Under the pieces are notes generated by a model. It saw only the letters and a list, made by a program, of their open reading frames with translations, searched no databases and had not been told where the DNA came from. From Chondrosia reniformis (Eukaryota > Porifera > Demospongiae > Chondrillida > Chondrillidae), in contig OX359201.1 in NCBI GenBank assembly GCA_947172415.1, positions 5,382,501 through 5,446,500 on the forward strand: 64,000 bases of DNA, given 5' to 3'. Position numbers and translations under genes: made by a program. This document shows, one piece after another, positions 11,880 to 25,600 of this stretch. The stretch's first letter is position 1. Each line of letters begins with the position of its first letter.

Positions 11880-11958
11880 AATTGCTGAAAATTTAACCAA
11901 GGACACCACTAGCTAGTGTTCTATCACTGAGCTACAATTGCCACAGCAATGCTCCATT
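11880..11958 (-). mobile_element. tRNA-derived SINE-like element, copy 2
   Basis: On the minus strand, atggagcattgctgtggcaa followed by tgtagctcagtg is identical to copy 1 at 6065. The A-box-like part is kept (tagctcagtgatagaac), while the B-box region has decayed. Confidence 0.55.
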
Positions 11959-11959
11959 C

Positions 11960-13150
11960 ATGTTTCAGCTCTTATATATTCTACCGCACAGTTTAACAAA
12001 TAGACTCCATTTTCACCTTATATATAATAATTTGATGATCAGGGATCGAGGTCACACAGTATGTATGTACATATAACAATGGAGATATACGTATAATGTA
12101 TTGTAATCAACATGTTATGACTTCAAAGATTAAAATTAAGTTATTGCATGCATGCAATATAAATTGTGTTTCTGCATCCCAACCAGGCCACTTATTGTAC
12201 ATACTCCTTATCATTTCTTCTGATACGTGACTAGCTCATCTCACTATAACAAAGGTCACTTCTAAGTAATCCTTGTGATTGTTATGTTTTGAGTTGTACT
12301 AACAAAGAGAGCCTTTATGTAAACATTGCAGGCACCAGCCCTCATATATAGGATAGAGGTATTACAAAGAATTACAAGACATTACACAGATCTGTTAGGC
12401 GCATGCACAAGCTTGTATATTCAGCAAGCTAGTATTACATAATTGTACACAATGTGTTTATTCAATTTGGTTCTGTAAACAGGTACTTATATAGACTAGT
12501 GTCACTGGTTGATGTCCTTGCAAAAGTTCAGAAACATTTTGTTGTTTTTCACAGGACAAGCTGACCTTCATGGAAATGTTGCACAATTTGCATATGTAGT
12601 TATATTGTCATAACTGATATGGCGAACCAGCTATATAAGGAGGGATTATATGGTACAAACTATGAATTAAGCTGTCATTTTGCCACTCAAACAGCTTATT
12701 TAAGTGATACAGTAATTTTTTTGTTTCAGTTAAGTAATCTTTACGTACTCTTCCAGATATATATATACATACATACATATATATACCTATACCTAGCAAT
12801 TATACTGCCAGTTGATTGTAGTTACTAGATGCAGCTGTAGTCTAAAGTGCTGAAACTGCAAGGTTTAATGCATTGTGTAGATAGCTAAGCTATTTTTAGT
12901 CTGTACTGTATATACCTCTGTTTGGGATTGTACTAACAGAGCATATAAATGTCTGTAATTAATAACACTATCACAACTGTGCCCTTTAAAGGCTTAACTC
13001 AGATATTACTGTGAATTACAATGTGTTACACAAAGAAGTCATATTAAAACAATTAACCTGTTTATATAGATGTTATGATTCAATTAATGTTACCCATTAT
13101 GGTAGATGCAGATATTGAACACTACCTTGAAACAATTATTTTATACATGA
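11960..13150. other. Intergenic region without recognised genes
   Basis: AT-rich sequence between the aromatic-rich gene and the 3' end of the CEP350-like gene. Short TA/CATA runs (12755-12790) are visible. No conserved coding signal was seen on either strand. Confidence 0.5.
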
Positions 13151-13154
13151 AAAA

Positions 13155-13372
13155 TCTAAGATACCATTTTCCTACATGCTATGCCTATTCTGTAAAAGAG
13201 CCTATAGGGGAACTAAACCTGAAGAGAGCTTTGGATGAAGATACAGGAGTCTTTTCTTCCTTCTTTCATCTTCTTCTCCACTGGGTCAGACAGCCGTTTC
13301 TGGGAATTCCACCCTCCATCAGTGATCCTGGGAGTCTTTGTCTTTTTCTTTATCTTGATCTTTTGTGAATCC
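13155..13372 (-). repeat. Dispersed repeat family A, copy 4 (inverted)
   Basis: Reverse orientation: cattttcctacatgctatgc, cctataggggaactaaacct, agagctttggatgaagatac, ccactgggtcagacagc, gtgatcctgggagtc. Lies just past the 3' end of the CEP350-like gene. Confidence 0.7.
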
Positions 13373-13642
13373 TTAGCATGTACTTTAGCCTTACAATAGC
13401 ATTAATAAAACCACAATTGCAAAATACACTTTTGTGTGCAAGTTACAAAATGGTCTACAACCCAGCAGCCATTTATATATGGCATGTGAATGCAGTCAAA
13501 GTGCTAGCTCCCAAGCTACATATAGCTCTCAAGTCTAGATTGGTTGACTTCAGAATAATTAATGACATAACTCAACAACAGCAATTCATCTAATAAAAAG
13601 AAAAGATGCATTCATTAAGTATACTTTTGTGTAACTGGAATG

Positions 13643-16600
13643 TTATGCATCTGCAAGTTTCTTTCTTTCTTGTGCCAGTTGAAAGACTTTGGTTGTTTCG
13701 TCCAAAAGAGAATTTAGAATAGCATCAGCAGTTCTCATTTTAATTTCAAATTCTTCAGAGTCAAACTCGGTCCATTTCCTTTCATCAGCCCTTAACTCCC
13801 TTATCAACACAGCCTCTAGGAAATCTACATCCTTTCCGCCTGGGCGCCTCATGCCGTGATGGAATCTTGCTTTAGGAAGACGAACAGGGAGACGACCTTC
13901 AATTAGCTTGAAGAAGACCTGCTGCTTAACTGACTCCAAAGTGGGCGGCTCCGCTGCAACTGAAGACTTTCTTCTCATGACTAGTCCAGCCAGTTGGTTT
14001 GTGGCTACTTTCTGCTGTGGAGTCATGAAGGCCTCTTGTATCTCCTCAATAGCCAGTTGATATATTAATTGGAGAAATGCGTCACGACACTTCTTTTCTT
14101 CTTTTGATACCAAATGAGCAGCAGTCTTTTTAGGAGGTTTGATTTTAAGTACATCTGGAGGGGCTGTGTTTGGTACTGAACCTGACTCAAGTGAGTTATG
14201 GAAGTCATTCCAAGCTACTTCTGTGACCTTATCAACACTAGCTTTGTCACGTGGAAGGAAGGAGAGCTCAGTGTCTGTAAAAGAATGTTCAGCAATGAGT
14301 GATTCTTTTGTGCTCCGCTCAGAATTGTGCCTCACTTTACCAGTAACATGGTGTGCATGGGTGGTGTCTAAATGAGGAGTGTGAGGGGGACTACGTTCGG
14401 CTGCCAAAGCCCTTCCAGGCCACTTTGGGGGTGAGCCTGGAGGGGAGGGTGGAGGAGAAATAGGTGATGGAGATGGTTTCTGAAACTCCCTTTTGGGGGG
14501 TTCCAGAATGGTATTGCTTACGGGGAGAACTGTGGGTCTCGCTTGGTCAGTTTTAGTCTCAGGAGGTGTTCTAACTGCCATCTTACGAGCTTCTTCTTGA
14601 GCCAAACGTTTGGTATTTCTTATGTTAAGCACTAAAGAGATCTCTGATTGAAGGAGCATTGACATTAAATCATTTGTAACACCTTCACCAATTCTTTGGT
14701 GCTTTGATTCTCTCTTCACAGCCACACTATCCCTTTTACGAATGCTACCAATGTCTTTAACCATTTCCTTCACCAAACCATTCATAATGTGATCCGTTAT
14801 AGCGTCCACCTGCCTCTGCCTCCTATCCTGTCTATTCTGTTCATATTCCAGATTCTTTTCCTTCAAGTCCTCAGGTTCTTCCCTGCCGATTGATTCTGGT
14901 AGAACCTCTTCTAGCTCAATAGAAGATATCTCACTTGGTGTGACCGATTCCTCCTCACTTTCTACCTCCTCTGGTTCCTTAACCTTTTGTGAGGTTGAAT
15001 CCAAGCTAATGCTAACTTGCTCTTCGAAAGGGGACCCCCTGTACTCGCTTCCAGAGTCACCACTACTCTGCCAGTCATCCTCAAGTAGGGACACTTTACT
15101 TGGAGGTGCAAATATGCCATGCTCTTCGGGACACTCGAAATAGGTACGACCTTTAAGTGTACCATTGTTGGTACCATTAGCCTCATCCAGTTCAATTCCT
15201 AGAAATGTTCCAGAAGAGAAGTGAACTTGCCCTATGTACCTCACTACCCCTGGCACTGCGTTCCCCACAACCACCTTCTGCCCCAGCCTGAATCCCTCTG
15301 CAAGCTGACTGGTGACATCTGTCGCTTGAGGTGGCTCAGGTGTTCCTTCTTCTGGCTCCAAAGGTGTATCGTTGAGTGCTTCCTCTTTTAGAAGTGGCTC
15401 CTCTAGAGGTTTTGCCGGCTGAGCATCATTTTGAGCTGTGACAGTTTCATTTTCAACAGCAGTCAAGCTGACTTTCGTGGCAACCACATCTTCAACACTT
15501 TCAGCTGAGGAAACATCATATAAAGTATCTTCTTCCTTATTAATGTCCTCCTTTATGCTACTGGTTGTTTTAACTTCAGTAAATTTAGAAGAATAGCTTA
15601 GATCTTTCAAAGTGCCACCTTTTGATGGAGTTACGGATTTTCTACTGGGAGATAGTGTACGACTTGAGGAAGAGGAAGCACGAACTGGTATTCTACTGGG
15701 ACCTTTGGAGGAAGACCTTGAGGGACTACTAGACATGGTTGGCAAACTTTTACTGGTTGTGGCAGGACTGATGGCCTCTGTTACACTTGAAGTGGATGAA
15801 ATTGAAGGATTCTTAAGTTTTGAGTCTACAATTGAAGCAGGTGACACTGAATGATCTTTCTGAACAGGGTCTTCCACAGCCAAAAGAGTCTCATCCTCCT
15901 CTTGTACAGAGAGAACTGTTTGTACATGTTTCAGTGTTTCTTCAGATTTAGAATCCTCTGCCTGAGGGCCATTATCAGTGAAAGGAGTATAGGAATGGGA
16001 GGTGTCCTGCAGCTTAACTATAATTGGAGACCCCTGGTCCCCTCCGAGGGCCTCCTCAGCCTCACTAGCACTAGTAGTACCACTGTGAATGGACACATTA
16101 GTTCGGCTAATAGACTGCTTTGCTCCTTCTAGCTTTTCTTCCAGAGCCTGTGGAGCAGAATGGACATACACGTACATACATTTATACACAATAGTGAACT
16201 AGTAAACATATTGAAAAAGCTCTTAGAAAAGTACGCAAATTACGTACTCACAACTATAATATCACTGTGCTAGAAGGCATTTTCAGAGAATACCACTACT
16301 CATCAGTAGCACTGGGTAGCATTTTAGAATCACTTAGTTACCAAGTAACCAGACTTATAAAAGGGATTGGTCAATATACAACATACGTAGCAACTACACA
16401 TGTACAGTACATTCTCTATTGGCATACAGCAGAACACTTTAATGTAATATAAGGTACCTTATCTTAATATCTAAGTGGATGTACTGTATACCGTACATCA
16501 TATAAACATACACAACAGACTAATCTCCTAGTAATACGTAAATCAGACTGGTCTTCAAAGTAAAAAATAAAAATTAACACAAAAGTACAATTACTGTACG

Positions 16601-19600
16601 TTAACACTGACCATCAATTTTCTCTTCAGTTGATCTTCTCGTTCTTGTAGCAAGGCTCTCTTCTTTCTCTTCTGCTCTTGTCTAACTTGCTTAATTTCAT
16701 CCTTTCTCTGTTTCAGGTCCTCCTTCAGTCGTCTGATTCTTAATTCTATCTCACTAGAATCAGTAACTGTACTGCTCATAGTTGTCATCTCTACATACAT
16801 ACATACGTACATACGTACATACATACACTGTACATGTATACATGCAGTACATGAGGAAACAGACATGCACTATGTAAACAATAATAAATTAAAAAATATG
16901 TATATCTTTTCAGATGGTTAATCCTTTTGTCTTGTGAGTGTCTAAAGGCATAGTTTGGTTGTAGAGAGGTTGTTGGACATTTCAGTGATGGGTCAAACAT
17001 CTCTGAAACTAAACTAGATGCTCACAAGGATGAATGATAAATTAGAAAAATCCTTATCTTCTAAAAACTACAGTGGAATCTCATTATAGTGAAGTTCCTT
17101 ATATCAAATGCTCACTATATTGAGTGTATACGTATATAAGTATACAACTTTTGCTGGGGCTAGCAAAGTACGTACTTCACTATACTGAGACATTCACTAT
17201 AAGCGATTTCGTTATACTGAGATTCTACTGTGTATGTTTACAAATTTTCAGGTTAAAGAGGTAGTAGCACTCACTAACCTGTTGTATCTGTTTTGGGCGA
17301 GTCACTCTTAACAAAAGCTACCCCTCCCTTTGACCTCTGGGTTTGTATGACTGACGCACCAAATGGTGTTGAGGTAAGGATGCCTCTGGCAGATGAGATG
17401 CTTTCAAATGTTTCCTGTGCGTAATCTTCCTCTCTGTTTGGACCCCCTCGGATCTCTTCAGATATCTCAGTTCTTACGGATCCTTCATCTTCTGTTACAG
17501 TCGAAGTGGAACCAACCTCCTCTGTCACTGCAGGCTCTGATTTGGTTGTATGAAGCACTTGTGGTTCTGCACTTATCAGAGATGGGTTACTATGCGTTTG
17601 AATCACTGTGTCATTTTCTTTCTCTTGTAAACTGGTGCTACCTGCTGACTGCTGACTTAACTGGAGTCTCTTCTTCTTCAGTACATCTGCTTGATCAAGG
17701 AGACGAGAGATTTCTTCCTCCGTCTTTTGTATTTTAGCTTCCTTCTCCAACAACTTCTGTTCCACTTCCAGTGCCTCCAGAGCAGCTCTGTGATGACGGG
17801 CCAATTTCTGCTCCCTTCTTGACAATTCTCTATAAAGGTTACCATATATGGACATGCAATATTTTTGGGTGCATACTTATGGCAATAAAAGTAGAAACAC
17901 AGCCACACACCTCCCAACTGATAAAGCACACAGCCACACACCCCTCAACTGATAAAGCACACAGCCACACACCCCTCAACTGATAAAGCACACAGCCCTC
18001 AATGTACAAAGCACACCCCTCCGAACTTATAAAGCACACACAGCCCTCAATGTACAAAGCACACAGTCACACACCCCTCGACGTACAAAGCACACAGTCA
18101 CACACCTCTCAAACTATAAAGGACATAACCTTATACGTACCTCTGAAACCACAAAGCACTTTCACATGTCTGTTAACATATTCAACCTACGTATAAAGCA
18201 CATTACACACCTCTCTGCCACCATTTTCTCCTGTATGCTTTGGATTCTTCTTGTGAACGTCTCATCTGATGGTGTTGTTGCCACAGCTGAAGCTGAGGAA
18301 GAATTAATTTTGGGCTCTAAAATTTCCGATTCCTTATTCTCGTGCTCTAAAACTACACTTAATGGCTGCACTTCTGTCACTGTAAAAGCTTCTTCTATAA
18401 AAGAGGTGGGATGGAGTGAGGTACCCTCTTCTAGCTTCTCTGATACTGACTGGGAATCTGTCTTGGATGTTGGTTGAGTTCCGCTGGGGGAATCTGGTGG
18501 ATGTGATTCTTCAGTGACAGAGGATTCGCTACTCTTAGTCTGTCTCCCACCAAATGGAGTTGATGTTGAAGTTGGCTGCAGGAACAAGTAAGATTCAGAA
18601 TACATACTCAAATCTGGATAAAGAAAACCTAGATATCCCCTCAGAAAGGTTCTTTATCCTCTTTCCAATAACTTAATGTATATACTGGTATAAGCACTTT
18701 TAATACAAGTTTATACAACTCAGGGTTAGTTTCGTTATACAGAATTCTTCCCAAAAGTCTTTCTTCTTCCTTTTTATTAATTTGTTGTAACAATTTAAGC
18801 TTCACTTTGATCAACAAGTTATTCTCCTTGACCATCATTATTAGATCAAGCTATATACAAGCTCATTACAAATGAGTTGTGTTGCTATAAACGGATGTTT
18901 AGAATGGCACATGGTACAGAAGGTGCACTTTGAAAGCAATTTGTTTTAAAAGAAAATTGTTTTAAATGAGTTGGTTACATATGGAGAAGATTAATTATGC
19001 CCTGTACATGTATATTTGTATGAATGGGATAGGGTCACAATCTATAAATATTACATAATCATTATGTGATGATCTGACCTTATGGCCACATGTGTATATC
19101 ACTTTACATTCCTCTGCTAAACTATTAAAGTGGAAGGAAAGTAAAATTAGTTGTAATTGGAATTAAAACCTAGGCCTGTCTTTGTATGCTTAAAGCTTTC
19201 CATAACTGGCAAGGTTACCTTGAAACTCCAATAGGGTACAGTACATACATGAAAACAAGCCCAACAGATAAGTACTGAAAACAGACTTGTGAAATAATTG
19301 GTAATGATTTAATTTATTTATAATGAATAAAATTAGAGTTCAATTTTCATATCTCACAATGTATTACAGATATACAAAACAATATATGAATAAAACAGTT
19401 CCATTAAAGTCATCATAGCAACATTAACCCTACCACAGTCTATATAAAGGACTACCTAGGCAGAGGTGTTCAGGTATCTGTTAGCTCAGATGGGGAAGAT
19501 GAGACATCTACTGTTGCTAGTCTTATCAGCCATTTTAGTGTCAGAACAAGTACTTGCACAATGTAAGTATACTTATGTACATATTTAGTGAAGATATAGT

Positions 19601-22600
19601 TTATTGAATAATAAACTTCATTCATTAATTTTCATGTATATTCTCTGTATATTCAAAGGGCTGGTGTATGACCTAATACTGTGTTTAAATCTGTACAGTG
19701 ATACAGTGAGGGTTACAAAGTATAACTACGTAAAACTTGTATTTTGATATCCTTAAGGTCCATTAGATGATTTGTACACTCCGAGACTCCCTCAAGATTG
19801 TAAGGAGGTGTACTCTAGAGGTTGTACTCAGTCTGGAGTCTATCTGATTGACCCTGGATGCTTTCAGCCTATGTGGGTCTACTGTGACATGAATGGTCGC
19901 TGGACCACCATACAGAGAAGAATGGATGGATCAGTTGATTTCCAACGTGGATGGGGAGACTATGTCCATGGATTTGGTAACCCACGTGGTGAATATTGGC
20001 TGGGCTTGGAGAACATACACTGTCTAACTACGAGGCACCAAAGATGTACTCTTCGTGTTGATATGACTGACTTCAATGGAGTATCAAAGTATGCACAGTA
20101 CAGCTTCTTTATGGTAGGGAATTCTGCTAGTAATTACACTCTAGAAATATCAGGATATTCAGGAACAGCTGGAGACAGTATGACAGCTAGTGACAACCTT
20201 CAAAGCCTTGATGGGATGCAGTTTAGTACTTATGACAGAGATAATGACAAATGGTCAAGTAATTGTGCAGAATACTTTGATGCTGGTGGTTGGTGGTTTA
20301 ACAGCTGCTTCCATGGTGCACTAAATGGTGTATACAGACACAATACACCTGCAATTCAATGGCATACCTTCACAAATAAGTTGAAGTATGCTGACATGAA
20401 ACTTTACTGCTAAGAAACGTGTTATATATAAAAGTAGTCAATGTGTGAAAATTGTACCTACATATATTATAAAACAGGACAGTGCCATTAAATTAGAATC
20501 AGTTGCTTAGTGATGTGTTTGTATGTGTAAAATTAATGGAGTCTCTTCTATTAGTGTGAATGAAACATAACAAAGTACATACGTAGTTACCAGTTCATGT
20601 ACATCAGGGTTTCATTCAGGGTAAAGGAGGGCATTCTCCCCCCCCTCCCCTTGCTGAAGAGTTGCCCCCCCCCTTGGATTTAGGTTGCCACTTAACTATT
20701 TTATCAAGGTATGACACCACCCCTGTGAAATTTTAAAAGTCAATTTTTGCCCCCCTCACAAAAATTTCAGGATGAAACCCTCTACAGTAACATATATACT
20801 GTTAACCTTGAAATATAACCAACCTGTGGCGCTCTAATTCAGTGCTGTACATACGTGTACAAATATAATACGTATAACAGGTACGTATCCAGTGAAGTGG
20901 GGAAAACAAAGGAAGAGGAAGACATTTAGGTTCCAAATATCATCTTCTCTACCATGTAATGTATATTTAATGAGACAAACCATTTTCCAAGGTAAGGATG
21001 TATCACTGATTTGAGAGACAGGTGAGAGAGAGGAGACTGACAGAGAAATCTGGTCATCCTCCTCAAGTTTCCTAGCCTTGTTACGGTAGGACTGAGCTGA
21101 TAATCTCATCTTCCCAATGTCCTTCTGCTGCAGCATGAGACGCTTTATCTCTTCTCTCTCCTTTCTCTGGACCTTTTGAAGGTTTCTCAGCTCAGCCTAA
21201 CAGAGAAGTGATATGAACCAGCTTGGAATGAAGCAAGTCTCATTGCTACTAAATCACAACCACAAATACACTACCACTAGTATAAACATTATTGTTATAT
21301 TGTTATTGTTAGATTTCTCATCCACATAAAGTGTATATACAGATCGGTAAAGGCTATCAACCCAAGCATTTAAATACTAATAAACAATCCTTTGAGTTAG
21401 AAGAACTTAGAGGGTACATCTAATGACATGTATCTTTTGAAAGATGATCCTTTCAAAAGGTAAGTTCGACACAGTTAGAAGGAATCCTTATTCTATTAAT
21501 GATATGCAAAAAAACTGATTACTATTGAAGTACTGCAACTTGACAGAGATTATTACTGATAACTAAGTATGTACATCATGATAATGTATCATTCCAATAT
21601 ACTAGCATTGCCATGGTTATGCACTGCCACACCTTTTCATTCTGATACTTCCTCAATAGACCCTTCTCCTTCTGCAAGATGGCTGGCATCTTGTCATCAG
21701 CACCCTTCTTCTGAATCAACCTAACCAATACACAGTACTCGTGTCAGTCTCACTTATATACACATGCATATACACATGTAACAAGATACGCACTCATGAA
21801 TCATGAATTAGTACTGTACATATGTCAGTAAATGCATATACGTACAGTACATACGGTACATACATAGCACCTATTAATAAAATAGTAACAAATGGACTAA
21901 TAGGGATCTTGTATAGATGAATGTACATGAATATATTACTCATATGTATGTATGCTCATATCTCACTTCTTCCACTGATCCAGGACTTTCAATTTAGCCC
22001 TGGTTTGCTCGTGAAGTGCCTTTTCTCTTAGTTTCAACAAAGTGCTCTATTAATATTTATGAATGATCATACATTCCTTTAAACAATATTACAAGGTGAG
22101 GGGACACAATATCCTACAATATTGATGGGATAACCTAGTTTAAGCTTCTTCACTAGTACACATTGGCAATCTGACTTTCTTCAAGGAGGGAAATACCCCT
22201 GCCCCCTAAAGAAACCCTGGTATCAAGGAGGGAAATACCCCTGCCTCCTAAAGAAACCCTGGTATCAAGGAGGGAAATACCCCTGCCCCTTATAGAAACC
22301 CTGGTAATCATCACCTAATGTAGATCATATCAGTTTTGTGGTCTCTTGTCGTGTTACATGCCACACCCACTGTCGTGTTACATGCCACACCCACTGACCT
22401 GGTGCTTGGCTCTTGTCTCCTGATCATTGACCAGCTGTGTGATCATGTTCAGGGTAAAGTTGTCAAAGGACACTTCACCACTCCCAACTCCACCTGGTGA
22501 CAGATGACTGGCCTCAGATACTGACAGGTCGTCATGGAGACTGGACATGGAGGACATGAGATCAGGGTGACTGGAGAAGGAAAGCTTAAGAGGATGTATG

Positions 22601-25600
22601 GCAGTCTTCTCTTGAGACCTTTGTCTCCTTCGGTGGCTCTCTGAAGGTAAGATCATCCTAAATGACACCTATAAACAAACAAACAAACAAATATGTTTAC
22701 ATATCTAATGCATATTTGTTCAATCTTGGATGACTGGAGGCAGCCACTGGTTGCCATTTTAATAGGATTTCAGTCCTCCAGCCAAGACTAGACTTTAGCC
22801 ACTTGGCTGGTTGGTGTAATATCTTTCAGAGTGTAATCACTTCCTCATAATAACCTTTCCACAGTCTTAGTGCAATTAATTCCCTTACGTATTTCATACA
22901 TATATACTTAATATATGAATAGCAAAATACTGAAATAATTACAACAAACAGACGCATTTCATTTGCAATCCATTTGCAATCCATTCTAATCAGTGTTAAT
23001 TCATTTTATCAGTGGAGCTGATAATGTACACTAAGTGAATTATGTAAGCATCAGAAGCCAAAACGCACATACGTACTTACAAGTAAGAAGTGACACTGAC
23101 CTCGTCTGGCTGATGACTCTCAGACTCTTCAAATCCCCCTTCTGATGGTACTTCAGCACTTCTTCTCTCTGTTTGGGAGATTTCTTCTGTGATGACCAGA
23201 GATCTGGTTGCTGTAGTGGCTTGAGGTGACGGGCATTCCTCCTCTTCTGCAACTAAGGTATCATCAAGGTTCCCCTCCTCACCGTCACCCTCACTTTCAC
23301 TGCCAGTCAACGTCCTCTCCTCCTCCTCAGCAACAGATCCTGTTGGAATACTAATAAAACAAAGCTCAGCATCACAACTTATTTATACTATTCATATATC
23401 ACTTGAATATACAGTACATACATTACCAGGGCTGCATAGAGGGGGGCAGGGGGAGCATTCCCCCCTAGACTTTTGGAAGTTAATATAAACTACTTTGACA
23501 CCCTCATACCATTGCCCCCTAAATGTAAAAAATTCTCCCACTCCCTCCTCGCCCCAAATTCTGCATGCAGCCCTGATTACACCAAGCCAGCCCAGATAAG
23601 AGGTAGATTGGCTGTTTTACTGTAATTCTAGTGATTATTCACATAAGCAGAGGTTAGATGTTCTCATTGGTGGATTAATGAACACTGTCTGTAGGCACCT
23701 TGATTGGTCAGTTCCAGTGCTGCCTTCCTCCATCTGATCACTGGAACTTGCTTCACTGACTGACTGACTGACGTCTCCTGGCAATGTCTCTGTCCCAGTT
23801 GTCTCCATTGGCGAGCTGTCTTGGAGTGTCTGCTTACTGACAAGAGCTGCCTCCACAGCTGCCTTAGCAGCACTGATGGCAGTCTGTGTGGCCAGGTTGT
23901 GGGCATTCTCCATCTGTTTCCTAGCAGCCTCAATGACAGCTGCTGATGCAACACGTCGAGCCTCAGCCAACTGTTGCTGTGACTCCTTAGCCTCCTGTTC
24001 AAGCTGAAGGAGGATAGAGAGTATCAATAGTATAATTAAACACAGACCCTACTGGGGTTCTGTTAGAAAGGTTCTCTATAAGGGGGACAATGTAGTAAAA
24101 TATTGAAGGGGCAACTTATGTAGTAAAAGTTGGCAATTTGACTTATTTAAAGCCACCCTCCCTTCCCTAATGAAACTCTGTCCCAACAAAGTGACCTCAC
24201 CTTTGCCATCAGCTGGGCATGCTGAACTGACTTTGTGGCCGTTTCCTTCTCCAAGTGGCACACTTTCTGGGCAGCTAGTTCAGCCTCGCCTTTGACAGAC
24301 ATTAGCTGCTGCTTCACCTCTTTAAGGTCCTCCTGGGCCTTCTCTGACAAAGCCTTCAATTCATCTTCCTGTTTACCCTAAAGTGAAAATGATGATGATC
24401 AGATCTGAATTAATGACCAGTCAGTACAGACGTTAATATTTCAGCTCAGTAGGGTATATACGTATATGCCAAGGGTTCACAGAAGATCAAGATAAAGAAA
24501 AAGACAAAGACTCCCAGGATCACTGATGAAGGGTGGAATTCCCAGAAACGGCTGTCTGACCCAGTGGAGAAGAAGATGAAAGAAGGGAATAGAAGGAAGA
24601 AAAGACTACTGTATCTTCATCCAAAGCTCTCTTCAGGTTTAGTTCCCTATAGGCTTTTTACAGAATAGGCATAGCATGTAGAAGATGAAAGAAGATGAAA
24701 GAAGATGAAAGAAAGGAAAAGAAGAATGAAAAGACTAGTTCCCCTATAGGCTTTTTTACAGAATAGGCATAGCATGTAGGAAAATGGTATTATAGATTTT
24801 TCATGTTCGTACACATAATACATATGCTGTATATACGTATTTGTTTAAGTATGAATGATTGATGGACACACTCAAACATGAAACCTATTTACACATACGT
24901 ACGTACCTTTAAAGTTTGCGCAATGTCAGTTGTGCTATTCTGGACTAAGGCTACTGCTCTATATCTCTCCATGTCTGTAAGGTGTTGCAACTGGTCTTGC
25001 GCTGTTTCCAGCCGCATCAGCTCAGCAGTCAGTTTGAGTTGGAGAGACCGGGGAGACAATCGTCCCTCCTCTTCGTCTTCTTCTTCCTTGGTATCTTGTG
25101 ACCCCGAGACAGTTTCTTCATCGGTTTGAACAGAAAGTGATGGTTCAAGGCTATCAAGAGAATCTGGTTCACACCTTCTTTCCTCTTCTGTCACTTTGTC
25201 ATGCAGTGAAGCATCCGTAGGATCATCTGATACAGATGAGCAGGGAGTGGTTGAGCACTCTGATATAGAGAGCTCCTTTGTCTGCAGCTCTTTGACTGAC
25301 TCCACTAATAAGGAGGGTTCTACCTTATTTGGTTGATCAAGCAGAGGCTCTGGACACGGTTCTCTTGTAAGACCTGGCTGCACCAAGTTGCTAGGAGGGG
25401 TTGAAGAAGGCAAATCCTCGGGTGTGTCCTTCCTGCCTTCCTCTGTGAATGATAAACTGGATGAGGGGTCATATGGCTGCCAGAGAGGATCAGAGGTTGG
25501 CGGTTGAGGTGTCTTCTTCACGGTCTGCTGTCTCTGCTGTTTTAGATGCTTCTTCACGTACACGTTCACCATGCTGTAAGTGTCTCCTCCTGCCCTATCC

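Noticed and set aside
13643-18575. Separate gene for the CAP-Gly half of the CEP350-like locus
   Set aside because: Phase continuity across all 18 exons (8613 nt) and the CEP350 domain order favour one gene, though the nested fibrinogen gene leaves some doubt.
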